Part shown: piece by piece, positions 26,701 through 33,172 of the stretch
Numbering within the stretch: the stretch's first letter is position 1
Layout of the letters: each line of letters opens with the position of its first letter
DNA from: an uncultured Prevotella sp.
GTDB lineage: Bacteria > Bacteroidota > Bacteroidia > Bacteroidales > Bacteroidaceae
Length of the DNA: 33,172 nucleotides
Assembly (NCBI GenBank): GCA_900765465.1
Contig: CAAFRM010000345.1
Coordinates: 1-33,172 of the forward strand
Direction: 5' to 3'
Position numbers and translations under genes: made by a program
The notes under the pieces: model-generated
Database searches by the model: none
What the model was told of the DNA's origin: nothing
Seen by the model: only the letters and a program-made list of their open reading frames with translations

Positions 26701-29700
26701 ACCTGAACTTGTCATCACAGGAGAAGGACATGAAATCTCGAATATGGAAGATGGCGGCTATGCCTTCCACAGAGGAGAACGCATCAAACTGACTTTCGAC
26801 CGAAAGAAAGGTTATGAACTGGATAAGATTGTTGACTTAGATGACCTGGATGAAGACGGGGAACCTGTTGCCGTACTGAAAAAGACGGAGAATGGCTATT
26901 GGAGTATCACCGAAAATAACCAAGAAGTCTTCACGGTAACAACTTCCGAAAAATATCCGGATAACAGGAATGCTTATTGGGCAGAAGACAACATCCGTAC
27001 AAAATACGAAGTGGAATTCGACATCACTGCCCATCATAACCTGCAGGTTTGTTTCAAGGAAAAAGACAAAACCTACCACATTACTTACAATGCAGGAGAT
27101 TACGCTTCAGGTACATCACCCGAAGCTACCTGGGTGGAAGAAGGCGACTGGTTTACAATTCCAAGAAACACTACCCTTTATTACGAAGGAAATACGCTGA
27201 CTCATTGGGAAGACAGTAAGAGAGACGTATACCAGATTGGCGAACGTTATCCTGCCAAGGCAAGCAACCTGAGAATGTTCCCGGTATTCGAACCAAACAA
27301 GTTTAGTCTTCTCCATCTCAACAGGGAAGCTACGGCAACCTGGAATTTCACCCAAGACGATGATGCCCCAACCATCAACTACCAGAAAACATCGGGCTTT
27401 CTCGTTACACAACTTAAGATGACTGCAGCCGAAATGGAAGAGACTGCCTGGATTGATGTGAAAATCGACCTCGATGCAACCAATGGTAAATTTGACAATA
27501 CTACGGATAGAACCGAACGAATACAGATTAATGAAGGTTCTGTCATCGCATTTACTGCTACCCCAAACTGCAAAGCTGTATTGCAAACTACCGAAAGCAA
27601 TAAGAAGGTAAAGATTGCGGGAGAGGAAAAGACGCTTGTCAATAATCAAGCAGAAGTAGTATGGAAAGGTGAAACGTCGGAACAGAAAGTGGAATTCCTG
27701 GAAGAAAAAACCTATAGCAAGAGTTTCAGCGTAACCTATTTTCCACAAGTAGAAGGAACACAGGCAGAAATCGTGTCTTTAACTTGCAATGGAAAGGAAT
27801 ATACCAAACAGCAAATAGAGGAAGAAATAGGAATAAATGGATATCTCACCTTCTACGCCTCTCCTTGGGAAAACGATGAAAAGATGCCTGTCATCACAGG
27901 TACGGCAACACTGGAAGGAACGGTGGAAGCCACTAAGGCTACTGTGCTCTCAAAGGAATGCGTCGTAACGGTGAAAAACAAAAACGGAGTTACTGTGGAG
28001 ACTTATCCGGTGAAATTCGAATTCGATGGTAAGCCAAAGGATTATCCTTTGTGCGAATCAATCACCATCAACGGAAAGACATATAACGAAACCACCATCA
28101 GCCTGGACAATGTTGCCAAAAGCGGTGTCATCAGTTTTAAGTTCAACCGCACGATGGAGGCAGTTGGAAGTTCTACCAAAGCCGGCAAGGAACAGCTAAT
28201 TAAATACTGGAACCATCCTGCCGGAGAAACCATTCAGATAGCATTCAAGCCTGAAGATGGTATATTCAAGGACATCTATAGCATGACCTGCCAGCAACCG
28301 ATATCCATTACGCTCCATATCACCAAGGAAGAAAACAGTTATGAACATCATACTTTCGACTTCATCGTTGGTGCAGAAGGCTACGGCGATATGGACGAAG
28401 CCATCAGAGCTGCCAATGGAAAGGCGGAAGGAATGAGCTATAACAATACAAAGGCAGACGGACAGCGTTACTATATCTTTGTTCCGGATGGTGACTATCA
28501 GCTGACAGGAAATACCACCATTTCATGCAGTACCGACCCAAAGGATGCACCTAAAGATGAAAAGGGTGAGCCAAAGACCGACATGAACGGACAGAACAAT
28601 GGTATGACGGAAATCGTAAAGTCAAATATCTCACTGATCGGACAAAGCAAGGAAGGGGTAAGGATATGGAACCATCCTATCGTGGAAGGCATCGGATATA
28701 CCGCCACCATCAACCTGCCAAAACTGGAAGATAAGACGATTGAAGATTTCTACGTACAAGACCTCACCCTGGAAAACAAATTCGACTATTGGGGGTCTAT
28801 GTCAGGACAAGAGGCCAGCGGTGCCGGACGTGCAGTCGTCTTCTGCGACCGAGGCAACAGAACGGTGATGAAGAATGTAGCACTCCTCAGTTGGCAGGAT
28901 ACTTATTACTCCAATAACTCAAATGCCAACTATCGTGGCTACTTCGAGGGTTGCGACCTGGCAGGTGTGGTTGACTGGATTTGCGGCAACGGCGACATCT
29001 GGTTTGAAAGATGCAACCTGATTCATCGCGACCGTACAGGAAACAATATAGCTGCACCTAGCACCGAAGTAGGTCAGGAATGGGGATACATATTCAACAA
29101 CTGCAATATCAAGGTAGAAAATGAAAATCCCCTCAAGTTCAAGGACCAGGATTGGACACTTGCCCGCCCATGGAACAATTCACCGGCATGTACATTCATC
29201 AATACCAAGATGTATACCCAGCCACGCAAATATGGCTGGACCAAGATGACTGCCGGTCTCAAGCTCCGATTCCATGAATTCAAGAGCATGGATGGCTATG
29301 GCAATCCGATTCCATTGGAAACCCGTTCGCTTGCCGCCTGCACTCCTGCCCCAGGTTCCGACGACTGTATCCTCACTGATACAACCAGCTATAATATCCG
29401 CAACGTGATGAGTGGTACGGATGCCTTCGAACCTCAAATTCTCTGCCGACAGATTGATGCCCAATCCGGCTTGCAATCAAACAAAAGCAGCGAAGAAGAG
29501 GTAGAAAAGGAAAAGGCTGAACCCAAGAACCATATCGTGTGGGAAGATAAAATCACCATCAACGACAACCTCCTGCAATGGGAACCGATGCCTGAGGCGC
29601 TCTGCTACTTCCTTTTCAAAAAGAATGAGGAAACAGGCAAATGGATCTACAAGGAGAATACGATAGAGAACCAGATCAATCTCAACGACTATGGCAATGG

Positions 29701-30427
29701 CTACTACTGTATACGTGCAGCCAACCAGCGTGGCGGATTGGGAGTAGCCACCAAGGAGATGCAATATGTGATAACAGACCCTTATAAACTGGAAATCAAA
29801 AAGGTGGGAGAATTTAAGGAAAATGGTGTTGACTATGGTTGGTCTACCATCTGCCTGCCATTCAATGCCAAGGTTCCTGAGGAAGTAACGGCGTATGCTG
29901 CTACAGCTCACAATTACCAGGACGAGACTACCAAGGTTTCTGACCTCACCATGACGCTCACGCCAGTAGAGGTCATCAATGCCGGCAAGGGATATGTGGT
30001 TTACGGACCAGTAGATAAGCATTCCTTCCATCCTACTTCGATGGAAAGTAGTAATGCAACCATCCTGAAAGGTAACCCAACCTCAACGGATATCCCGGTA
30101 GAAAACAACAAGGGTTACGTCTTGTCATACAAGAGCACTTGGGGCATCGGCTTCTACAAATATGCCGGTTCCACCCTAGCCGCTTACCGTGCCTGGTTGC
30201 CAAAAGAAATGGTAACAAGCAGCAACCAGGATAATCTGGCACTGGGCAAGCAAAACATCCACTTCGTTTTTGCCAAGGGCGAGGATACTGCCATCCACAA
30301 TCCTATCATCTGGCAGAATGATCAGGAAGATGACAAGTACTATAATCTCTCAGGACAACGGGTAGAGACACCATCAAAGCCAGGCATCTATATCTCGAAG
30401 AAAAAGGGAAAAAAGATTATCAGATAA
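23750..30427 (+). CDS. Giant secreted protein with pectinesterase-like (CE8) domain
   Basis: A protein of about 2225 residues with a Sec signal peptide (AWA before Lys31). A GTG at 23690 would give 20 more residues encoded by repeat DNA and a buried signal peptide, so I place the start at ATG 23750. Order of parts: a beta-sandwich-like N-terminus (35-205); InlB/Flg_new-like repeats near 207-283, 497-670, 704-767, 966-1030 and 1109-1185; and a duplicated 'EATxxWNF' module at about 288 and 1192. The pectinesterase-like beta-helix follows at about 1537-1830. It shows 'WQDTYY' (Gln1716, Asp1717), 'VDWICG' (Asp1742) and 'LARPW' (Arg1806), matching the pectin methylesterase oxyanion Gln, the two catalytic Asp and the Arg. 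The usual first Gln (QAVAL) is Arg1694 here. Then come an FN3-like stretch (about 1925-2010), a 'STICLPF' module (about 2031) and the tail YNLSGQRV...PGIYISKK. It probably de-esterifies plant pectin at the cell surface, although activity is uncertain. Confidence 0.8.
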   Translation: MNRKNKISTGKLLRSIILLVMMGWMGSAWAKDATTSEQLLYSTDFTEWNDIDRKTTIGKTVTQWTEYSKEELTFTLNGVGVDPNGWQSKFPNYTGYMITAKYTGEYPYSEEPSAVTSKLKSITKIVLTQAATGGTRGIKVSVKGDGDEDWVALHNTTIVISSGETLTIPVNRTNCQIKFENFKLNQNAYIVDLKIYGNTTGSSGIKMLKFKTNKDIIGKYPTKIKCDKDGRAVMPSGNTFSLPGYTFESWTDGINDYTPGKTYTFTDNVTSIEPKMRKNSYQLYDTNKEATVVWNFDHTEAPALNIYSEHQQKDLSYTQPVYIYIDEKTTATQDVALNIHVKSGKIENTDERMNALEGKGALVKNGTQFTLPAIYGMKVTVKASSKVDPKNGGLNTIFGTADNQVQIKLKDTANQDSLTLDNAEKSTDSKTVTFTYMGDEPTITLTPYVNQDSKADNWFFESITAIYPLVPNVVAVNSISNADATAFPNEKPQNAGKVTITLKTAVSSHGNIGNRYKVGDVVTLSATPDYGYNFQEFKIGETTKATSFDYTVKDGINNIEAIFLRKELHKVTIKPSDAKLGSVSLTPHYDNFYQEICEEGSNGKPGKMIQIESWYTPGTELTAKAEAAANYRLEYWQKEGDETQYKGDNLKFTIENQNETITAHFAIGHKGKVCFDYNDIRVNGEPEKADYKNAVSQQLPEIKDVLSFTIPTNYTLFKSVDEQGKQKEEQYTLDHWVNKDTPSQRYELGNTYSFEEENEELTLVPVFVENLTTQDNRINKPVIRYDFSRKVKEYEDPTSGTTRKVCAPNVDIKKNQNIFWTTKVYTNVRKRGEDHPHWRDVALWCNTGKNGYIRNENFDDWCAFGPGTTFWTAAGTGTQISILSYSKITSTTIDGVVPTLNRERTNIERKKAGLPTLEEEEQGKSVKAYMYVYSYNTINSDVRVPIIIGDDYSYYQWMEIEMQAANWVTLHTKIDNEAHGRLEKPELVITGEGHEISNMEDGGYAFHRGERIKLTFDRKKGYELDKIVDLDDLDEDGEPVAVLKKTENGYWSITENNQEVFTVTTSEKYPDNRNAYWAEDNIRTKYEVEFDITAHHNLQVCFKEKDKTYHITYNAGDYASGTSPEATWVEEGDWFTIPRNTTLYYEGNTLTHWEDSKRDVYQIGERYPAKASNLRMFPVFEPNKFSLLHLNREATATWNFTQDDDAPTINYQKTSGFLVTQLKMTAAEMEETAWIDVKIDLDATNGKFDNTTDRTERIQINEGSVIAFTATPNCKAVLQTTESNKKVKIAGEEKTLVNNQAEVVWKGETSEQKVEFLEEKTYSKSFSVTYFPQVEGTQAEIVSLTCNGKEYTKQQIEEEIGINGYLTFYASPWENDEKMPVITGTATLEGTVEATKATVLSKECVVTVKNKNGVTVETYPVKFEFDGKPKDYPLCESITINGKTYNETTISLDNVAKSGVISFKFNRTMEAVGSSTKAGKEQLIKYWNHPAGETIQIAFKPEDGIFKDIYSMTCQQPISITLHITKEENSYEHHTFDFIVGAEGYGDMDEAIRAANGKAEGMSYNNTKADGQRYYIFVPDGDYQLTGNTTISCSTDPKDAPKDEKGEPKTDMNGQNNGMTEIVKSNISLIGQSKEGVRIWNHPIVEGIGYTATINLPKLEDKTIEDFYVQDLTLENKFDYWGSMSGQEASGAGRAVVFCDRGNRTVMKNVALLSWQDTYYSNNSNANYRGYFEGCDLAGVVDWICGNGDIWFERCNLIHRDRTGNNIAAPSTEVGQEWGYIFNNCNIKVENENPLKFKDQDWTLARPWNNSPACTFINTKMYTQPRKYGWTKMTAGLKLRFHEFKSMDGYGNPIPLETRSLAACTPAPGSDDCILTDTTSYNIRNVMSGTDAFEPQILCRQIDAQSGLQSNKSSEEEVEKEKAEPKNHIVWEDKITINDNLLQWEPMPEALCYFLFKKNEETGKWIYKENTIENQINLNDYGNGYYCIRAANQRGGLGVATKEMQYVITDPYKLEIKKVGEFKENGVDYGWSTICLPFNAKVPEEVTAYAATAHNYQDETTKVSDLTMTLTPVEVINAGKGYVVYGPVDKHSFHPTSMESSNATILKGNPTSTDIPVENNKGYVLSYKSTWGIGFYKYAGSTLAAYRAWLPKEMVTSSNQDNLALGKQNIHFVFAKGEDTAIHNPIIWQNDQEDDKYYNLSGQRVETPSKPGIYISKKKGKKIIR

Positions 30428-30481
30428 TCTCTTATTAAAAAAGAGAGATGAAAACTACATCGTAGAAATAAGATAAAATGC

Positions 30482-30522
30482 AAAGAGGCACGCTTCGTTT
30501 TTTTGAAGCGTGCCTCTTTTTT
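30482..30522 (+). terminator. Intrinsic terminator of the fimbrillin/giant-protein cluster
   Basis: A perfect 15-base stem, 30482-30496 against 30505-30519, with core AGAGGCACGCTTC, encloses an eight-base loop GTTTTTTT and runs into six T at 30517-30522. It lies 55 bases after the stop of the last giant gene. On the opposite strand the stem is followed by only three T, so it mainly serves the plus strand. Confidence 0.9.
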
Positions 30523-30542
30523 ATATTCTTATAGGATAAATC

Positions 30543-30580
30543 TATAAATTATAAATTATAAACTATAAACTATAAATTAT
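30543..30580. repeat. AT-rich heptamer tandem repeat, five copies
   Basis: ATAAAyT is repeated about five times in tandem, as ATAAATT twice, ATAAACT twice and ATAAATT once. It lies between the plus-strand terminator and the stop codon of the minus-strand gene, whose TAG falls inside the repeat at 30570-30572. No function can be read from it. Confidence 0.75.
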
Positions 30581-30836
30581 TCATCATCCCCTCCAGCTTC
30601 TCCTGCGCCTCCCGCATATCTCTTTCGAAATTCACATGGTCGAGAAGGAATTCCTTCCTGCCTTGCGAAAGAAGCTGATAAAGCTGGGGATTCATCCCCT
30701 CTACATATTGCGAAATGGCATACTCGATGTCATCCCGCTGCGTGGGATTGGTAGAGTACTCAAACACCCGAAGCTTCTGATGGATGAAGCAATAGGCAGA
30801 CTCTATGCAATCGGCAGTAATCTGTTGATTATCCAT
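30570..30836 (-). CDS. Small conserved-looking protein of unknown function
   Basis: A protein of 88 residues, acidic and probably all-helical: 'DNQQITADCIESAYCFIHQK' at the start, a Gln/Leu-rich middle and a charged C-terminal helix 'REAQEKLEGMMNN'. It has no signal peptide or membrane segment, so it should be cytoplasmic. I do not recognise the family. It starts 33 bases after the tex stop on the same strand and is probably transcribed with it. Its start is an ATG. The balanced, non-repetitive composition and the operon spacing make it more likely real than a chance frame. Confidence 0.65.
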   Translation of the reverse strand: MDNQQITADCIESAYCFIHQKLRVFEYSTNPTQRDDIEYAISQYVEGMNPQLYQLLSQGRKEFLLDHVNFERDMREAQEKLEGMMNNL

Positions 30837-30869
30837 ATTCCCTCTTGTTACTTCCTGTCATCCTTCTTA

Positions 30870-33002
30870 TTACTTCACACCTTTCATCGACAGGGCGATG
30901 CGCTTGCGCTTCAAATCCACCTCTGCCACACGAACCATCACATGCTCATGGAGTTTTACCACTTCGCTCGGATCCTTGATGTATCGGTTGGACATCTGAG
31001 AAACATGAACCAAACCATCGTTGTGAACGCCTATATCAACAAAGGCACCAAACTTGGTAATGTTGGTAACGATGCCTGGCACCACCATGCCCACCTGTAA
31101 ATCCTCGATGGTCTTGATGCTCGCATCAAACTCAAACTTCTCTACCTCACCACGAGGGTCCAGACCCGGCTTGTCAAGCTCTGCCATGATATCCGTCAAG
31201 GTAGGCATACCCACCTCGGCAGTTACATATTTCTTAATGTCAATCTTCTTCTGCAGAGCCTTATCCTCTACCAGTTGCTTCACAGTGACACCCTGATCCT
31301 TCGCCATCTGCTCTACCAGGGCATAACGCTCTGGATGCACGGCACTATTGTCCAAAGGATTCTTGGCACCAGGAATGCGGAGGAAACCGGCACACTGCTC
31401 GAAAGCCGATGGGCCCAGACGTGGCACCTTCTTCAACTGGGCACGCGAAGCAAAGGCTCCATTCTCCCTGCGGTATTCCACAATGTTCTTGGCAAGGGTA
31501 GGACCAAGACCACTCACGTAGGTAAGAAGATGCTGCGATGCGGTATTCAGGTTGACACCCACCGAGTTCACACAACTCATCACCACACCATCCAGACTCT
31601 TCTTGAGCTGAGTCTGATCCACATCATGCTGATACTGTCCCACACCGATGCTCTTCGGGTCAATCTTCACCAACTCAGCCAGCGGGTCCATCAGTCGTCT
31701 GCCGATACTTACGGCACCACGCACGGTGACATCCTCATCAGGGAATTCATCTCTGGCTATCTTCGAAGCCGAGTAAATAGAAGCACCATCTTCGCTTACC
31801 ACATAGATATCCACAGGGTGTGGATAACTTATTTCGTGCAACCAGTCGCTGGTTTCACGGCTTGCCGTACCATTACCCACAGCCATTGCCTCCACCTGAT
31901 ACATCTTCACCATGCGCTGGATGGCAGCAGTAGCCTCGCTCTTCTTGTTACGTGGAGGATGAGGGAATACGATTTCGTGATGAATCAGATTGCCCTGTGC
32001 ATCGAGACAGCAGGTTTTGCAACCATTGGCAAAACCAGGATCCACCGCCATCACTCGCTTCTGTCCCAATGGAGCAGCGAGCAGAAGCTGGCGCAGGTTA
32101 TCTGCAAACACGAGGATGGCTTCTTCATCAGCCTTCTGCTTGCTCAGAGCCGCAAATTCTGTCTCGATGCTAGGCTTCAGCAAACGCTTGAAGGCATCAT
32201 CCACCGCCTCGCCCACCAGCGTCTGGCACTCACCATATCCATGCACATAGTGGCGTTTCAACTTATCCTGGCACTGCTCATCATCGGCAGAGATACTGAT
32301 ACGGAGGAATCCGGCAGCCTCACCACGGCGCATCGCCAACAGGCGATGGGAAGAACATTTCTTCAAAGGCTCAGAGAAATCGAAGTAATCAGAAAAGCGC
32401 TGAGCTTCCTCCTCATCCTTCTTCTTAGCCACCACCTTAGAGGTGATGATAGCACCACGACGGAACTCGCCACGAATCTGGTTTCTGCTTTCCTCGCTCT
32501 CGCTCACCATTTCGGCAATAATGTCCTTAGCACCCTGCAGGGCTGCATCAGCATCCTTCACCTTGTCGCCTACAAACTTCTTAGCAGCCTGCAGCGGGTT
32601 GCGTTCACGCTGGAAGAGGAGCACCTGAGCCAGCGGTTCCAATCCTGCCTCACGAGCAATCTGAGCACGGGTTCTGCGCTTAGGTTTGAAAGGAAGATAG
32701 ATATCCTCCAATTCCGTGGCATCCCAACAGTTTTCGATACGCTCCTTGAGGGCATCCGTCAGTTTTCCCTGTTCCTCGATGGTTTTGAGGATGGTTTCCT
32801 TACGTTTCGCCATCTCCTTGAGTTTCTCGTTGGCCTGAGCGATGGCCTCGATGTTCACCTCATCCATATTTCCCGTTTTCTCCTTACGGTAACGGGAGAT
32901 AAAAGGAATGGTGCATCCCTCTTCGAGAAGCTCCAATGTATTCTCAACAGCCTGTTCACGCAATTTGAGCTGTGCTGCAATAATCTTTGTAAATTGATTC
33001 AT
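30870..33002 (-). CDS. tex: Tex family transcription accessory protein (S1 RNA-binding)
   Basis: A cytoplasmic nucleic-acid-binding protein of 710 residues, clearly of the Tex/YhgF family. The family is tied to transcription and RNA metabolism, with a still incompletely defined mechanism. An N-terminal Tex helical region begins MNQFTKIIAAQLKLREQAV and includes 'TIPFISRYRKEKTGNMDE'. The YqgF/RuvC-like fold starts at about residue 315 (MAVDPGFANGCK). Helix-hairpin-helix segments follow ('GLGPTLAKNIVEYR', 'VPRLGPSAFEQCAGFLRI'), and an S1 domain lies at about 640-705 (VVPGIVTNITKFGAFVDIG). The start is the ATG at 33002. An upstream frame from 33125 would run into the 5S rRNA and the terminator, so it is not used. 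A -7 box at 33029-33036 supports this start. Length matches the usual 700-780 residues. Confidence 0.95.
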   Translation of the reverse strand: MNQFTKIIAAQLKLREQAVENTLELLEEGCTIPFISRYRKEKTGNMDEVNIEAIAQANEKLKEMAKRKETILKTIEEQGKLTDALKERIENCWDATELEDIYLPFKPKRRTRAQIAREAGLEPLAQVLLFQRERNPLQAAKKFVGDKVKDADAALQGAKDIIAEMVSESEESRNQIRGEFRRGAIITSKVVAKKKDEEEAQRFSDYFDFSEPLKKCSSHRLLAMRRGEAAGFLRISISADDEQCQDKLKRHYVHGYGECQTLVGEAVDDAFKRLLKPSIETEFAALSKQKADEEAILVFADNLRQLLLAAPLGQKRVMAVDPGFANGCKTCCLDAQGNLIHHEIVFPHPPRNKKSEATAAIQRMVKMYQVEAMAVGNGTASRETSDWLHEISYPHPVDIYVVSEDGASIYSASKIARDEFPDEDVTVRGAVSIGRRLMDPLAELVKIDPKSIGVGQYQHDVDQTQLKKSLDGVVMSCVNSVGVNLNTASQHLLTYVSGLGPTLAKNIVEYRRENGAFASRAQLKKVPRLGPSAFEQCAGFLRIPGAKNPLDNSAVHPERYALVEQMAKDQGVTVKQLVEDKALQKKIDIKKYVTAEVGMPTLTDIMAELDKPGLDPRGEVEKFEFDASIKTIEDLQVGMVVPGIVTNITKFGAFVDIGVHNDGLVHVSQMSNRYIKDPSEVVKLHEHVMVRVAEVDLKRKRIALSMKGVK

Positions 33003-33028
33003 AATATTGTTTCCTATTTTTGCGAATG

Positions 33029-33036
33029 CAAAGATA
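33029..33036 (-). promoter_or_regulatory. -7 box (TATCTTTG) of the tex promoter
   Basis: Read on the minus strand, 33036 to 33029 is TATCTTTG, followed by CA, the same form as the box ahead of the antiterminator gene. It would give a short leader of about 20 bases before the tex ATG at 33002. A clear -33 TTTG is not visible. The box begins right after the T-run of the rRNA terminator, so tex has its own promoter rather than relying on rRNA read-through. Confidence 0.65.
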
Positions 33037-33037
33037 C

Positions 33038-33085
33038 AAAAAAAAACGAAAAAAGCCTCAGAAATCTTTCGAAATCTGAGGCTTT
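33038..33085 (-). terminator. Intrinsic terminator of the rRNA operon
   Basis: On the minus strand AAAGCCTCAGA (33085-33075) pairs with TCTGAGGCTTT (33062-33052), an 11-base stem. A six-T run follows directly, then CG and a longer T-run down to about 33038. It begins about 12 bases after the end of the 5S rRNA, as expected for the end of an rRNA operon. Confidence 0.85.
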
Positions 33086-33096
33086 CTGATAAAAGA

Positions 33097-33172
33097 AGGC
33101 GGCTACCTACTCTCCCGCATTGCATTGCAGTACCATCGGCGCAAGTGAGCTTAACTTCTCTGTTCGGAATGG
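33097..33172 (-). rRNA. rrf: 5S ribosomal RNA, 3' part (runs off the window)
   Basis: Read on the minus strand from the window edge, the sequence begins CCATTCCGAACAGAGAAGTT, the highly conserved loop B/helix III segment of 5S rRNA. It ends GGGAGAGTAGGTAGCCGCC. About 75 of the roughly 110-120 bases are present. The 5' part, and presumably the 23S and 16S genes, lie beyond the right edge. The exact 3' end is estimated to within a few bases. Confidence 0.93.

Noticed and set aside
31275..33089. Long plus-strand open frame (604 residues) opposite tex
   Set aside because: It is fully antisense to a clear Tex homologue with recognisable domains. The translation is rich in His, Leu and Thr with no domain or signal, as expected from an antisense shadow of a conserved gene.
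33003..33125. 41-residue upstream extension of tex
   Set aside because: It would be translated from the 5S rRNA and the terminator, and lies upstream of the tex -7 box. The Tex homology starts at MNQFTK.

Overview
The window looks like a gut or oral Prevotella/Segatella-type member of Bacteroidales. The evidence is an UpxY-type NusG paralogue, DUF3575 and DUF5119 proteins, fimbrillin-family lipoproteins, Bacteroidota promoter boxes of the TAnnTTTG form, Bacteroidales-style surface-protein tails of the 'LSGQRV...GIYI' form, and very little Shine-Dalgarno signal. Species cannot be assigned from the sequence alone.

Layout. Positions 1-679 hold a small outer-membrane beta-barrel gene with its own promoter. 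A repeat-rich, gene-free stretch of about 420 bases follows and ends in a strong TATCTTTG promoter box and a folded leader. From 1104 to 30427 every gene lies on the plus strand: an UpxY/NusG-like antiterminator, an OmpA-like/DUF3575 outer-membrane protein, a DUF5119 lipoprotein, three fimbrillin-like lipoproteins, and two giant secreted proteins of 4986 and about 2225 residues. The only convincing intrinsic terminator I see in that span is at 30482-30522, after the last giant gene. On the minus strand, facing this cluster, are a small unknown gene and tex. The window closes inside a minus-strand 5S rRNA with its operon terminator.

How the genes may work together (inference). The cluster resembles a FimA/Mfa-type (type V) pilus locus whose last two genes encode enormous surface or secreted proteins. 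The antiterminator would let RNA polymerase cross about 29 kb, including a long hairpin-forming repeat between the first and second fimbrillin genes and a palindromic repeat between the two giant genes. All three fimbrillins have a lipobox followed by an (S/T)-Arg-Ala site of the kind used for protease maturation. The first giant protein is dominated by about 40 'YGGG/FGGG' motifs. These are arranged in a higher-order repeat of roughly 510 residues in which about nine motif types recur in the same order. The second giant carries InlB/Flg_new-like repeats, an internal duplication and a pectinesterase-like (CE8) beta-helix domain with most catalytic residues in place. Both giants end in a shared 'CLPF' module plus a T9SS-like or Bacteroidales short tail.

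The main candidate for an undescribed system is this whole unit: a dedicated antiterminator, fimbrillins, a giant GGG-repeat protein and a giant pectinesterase-like protein.
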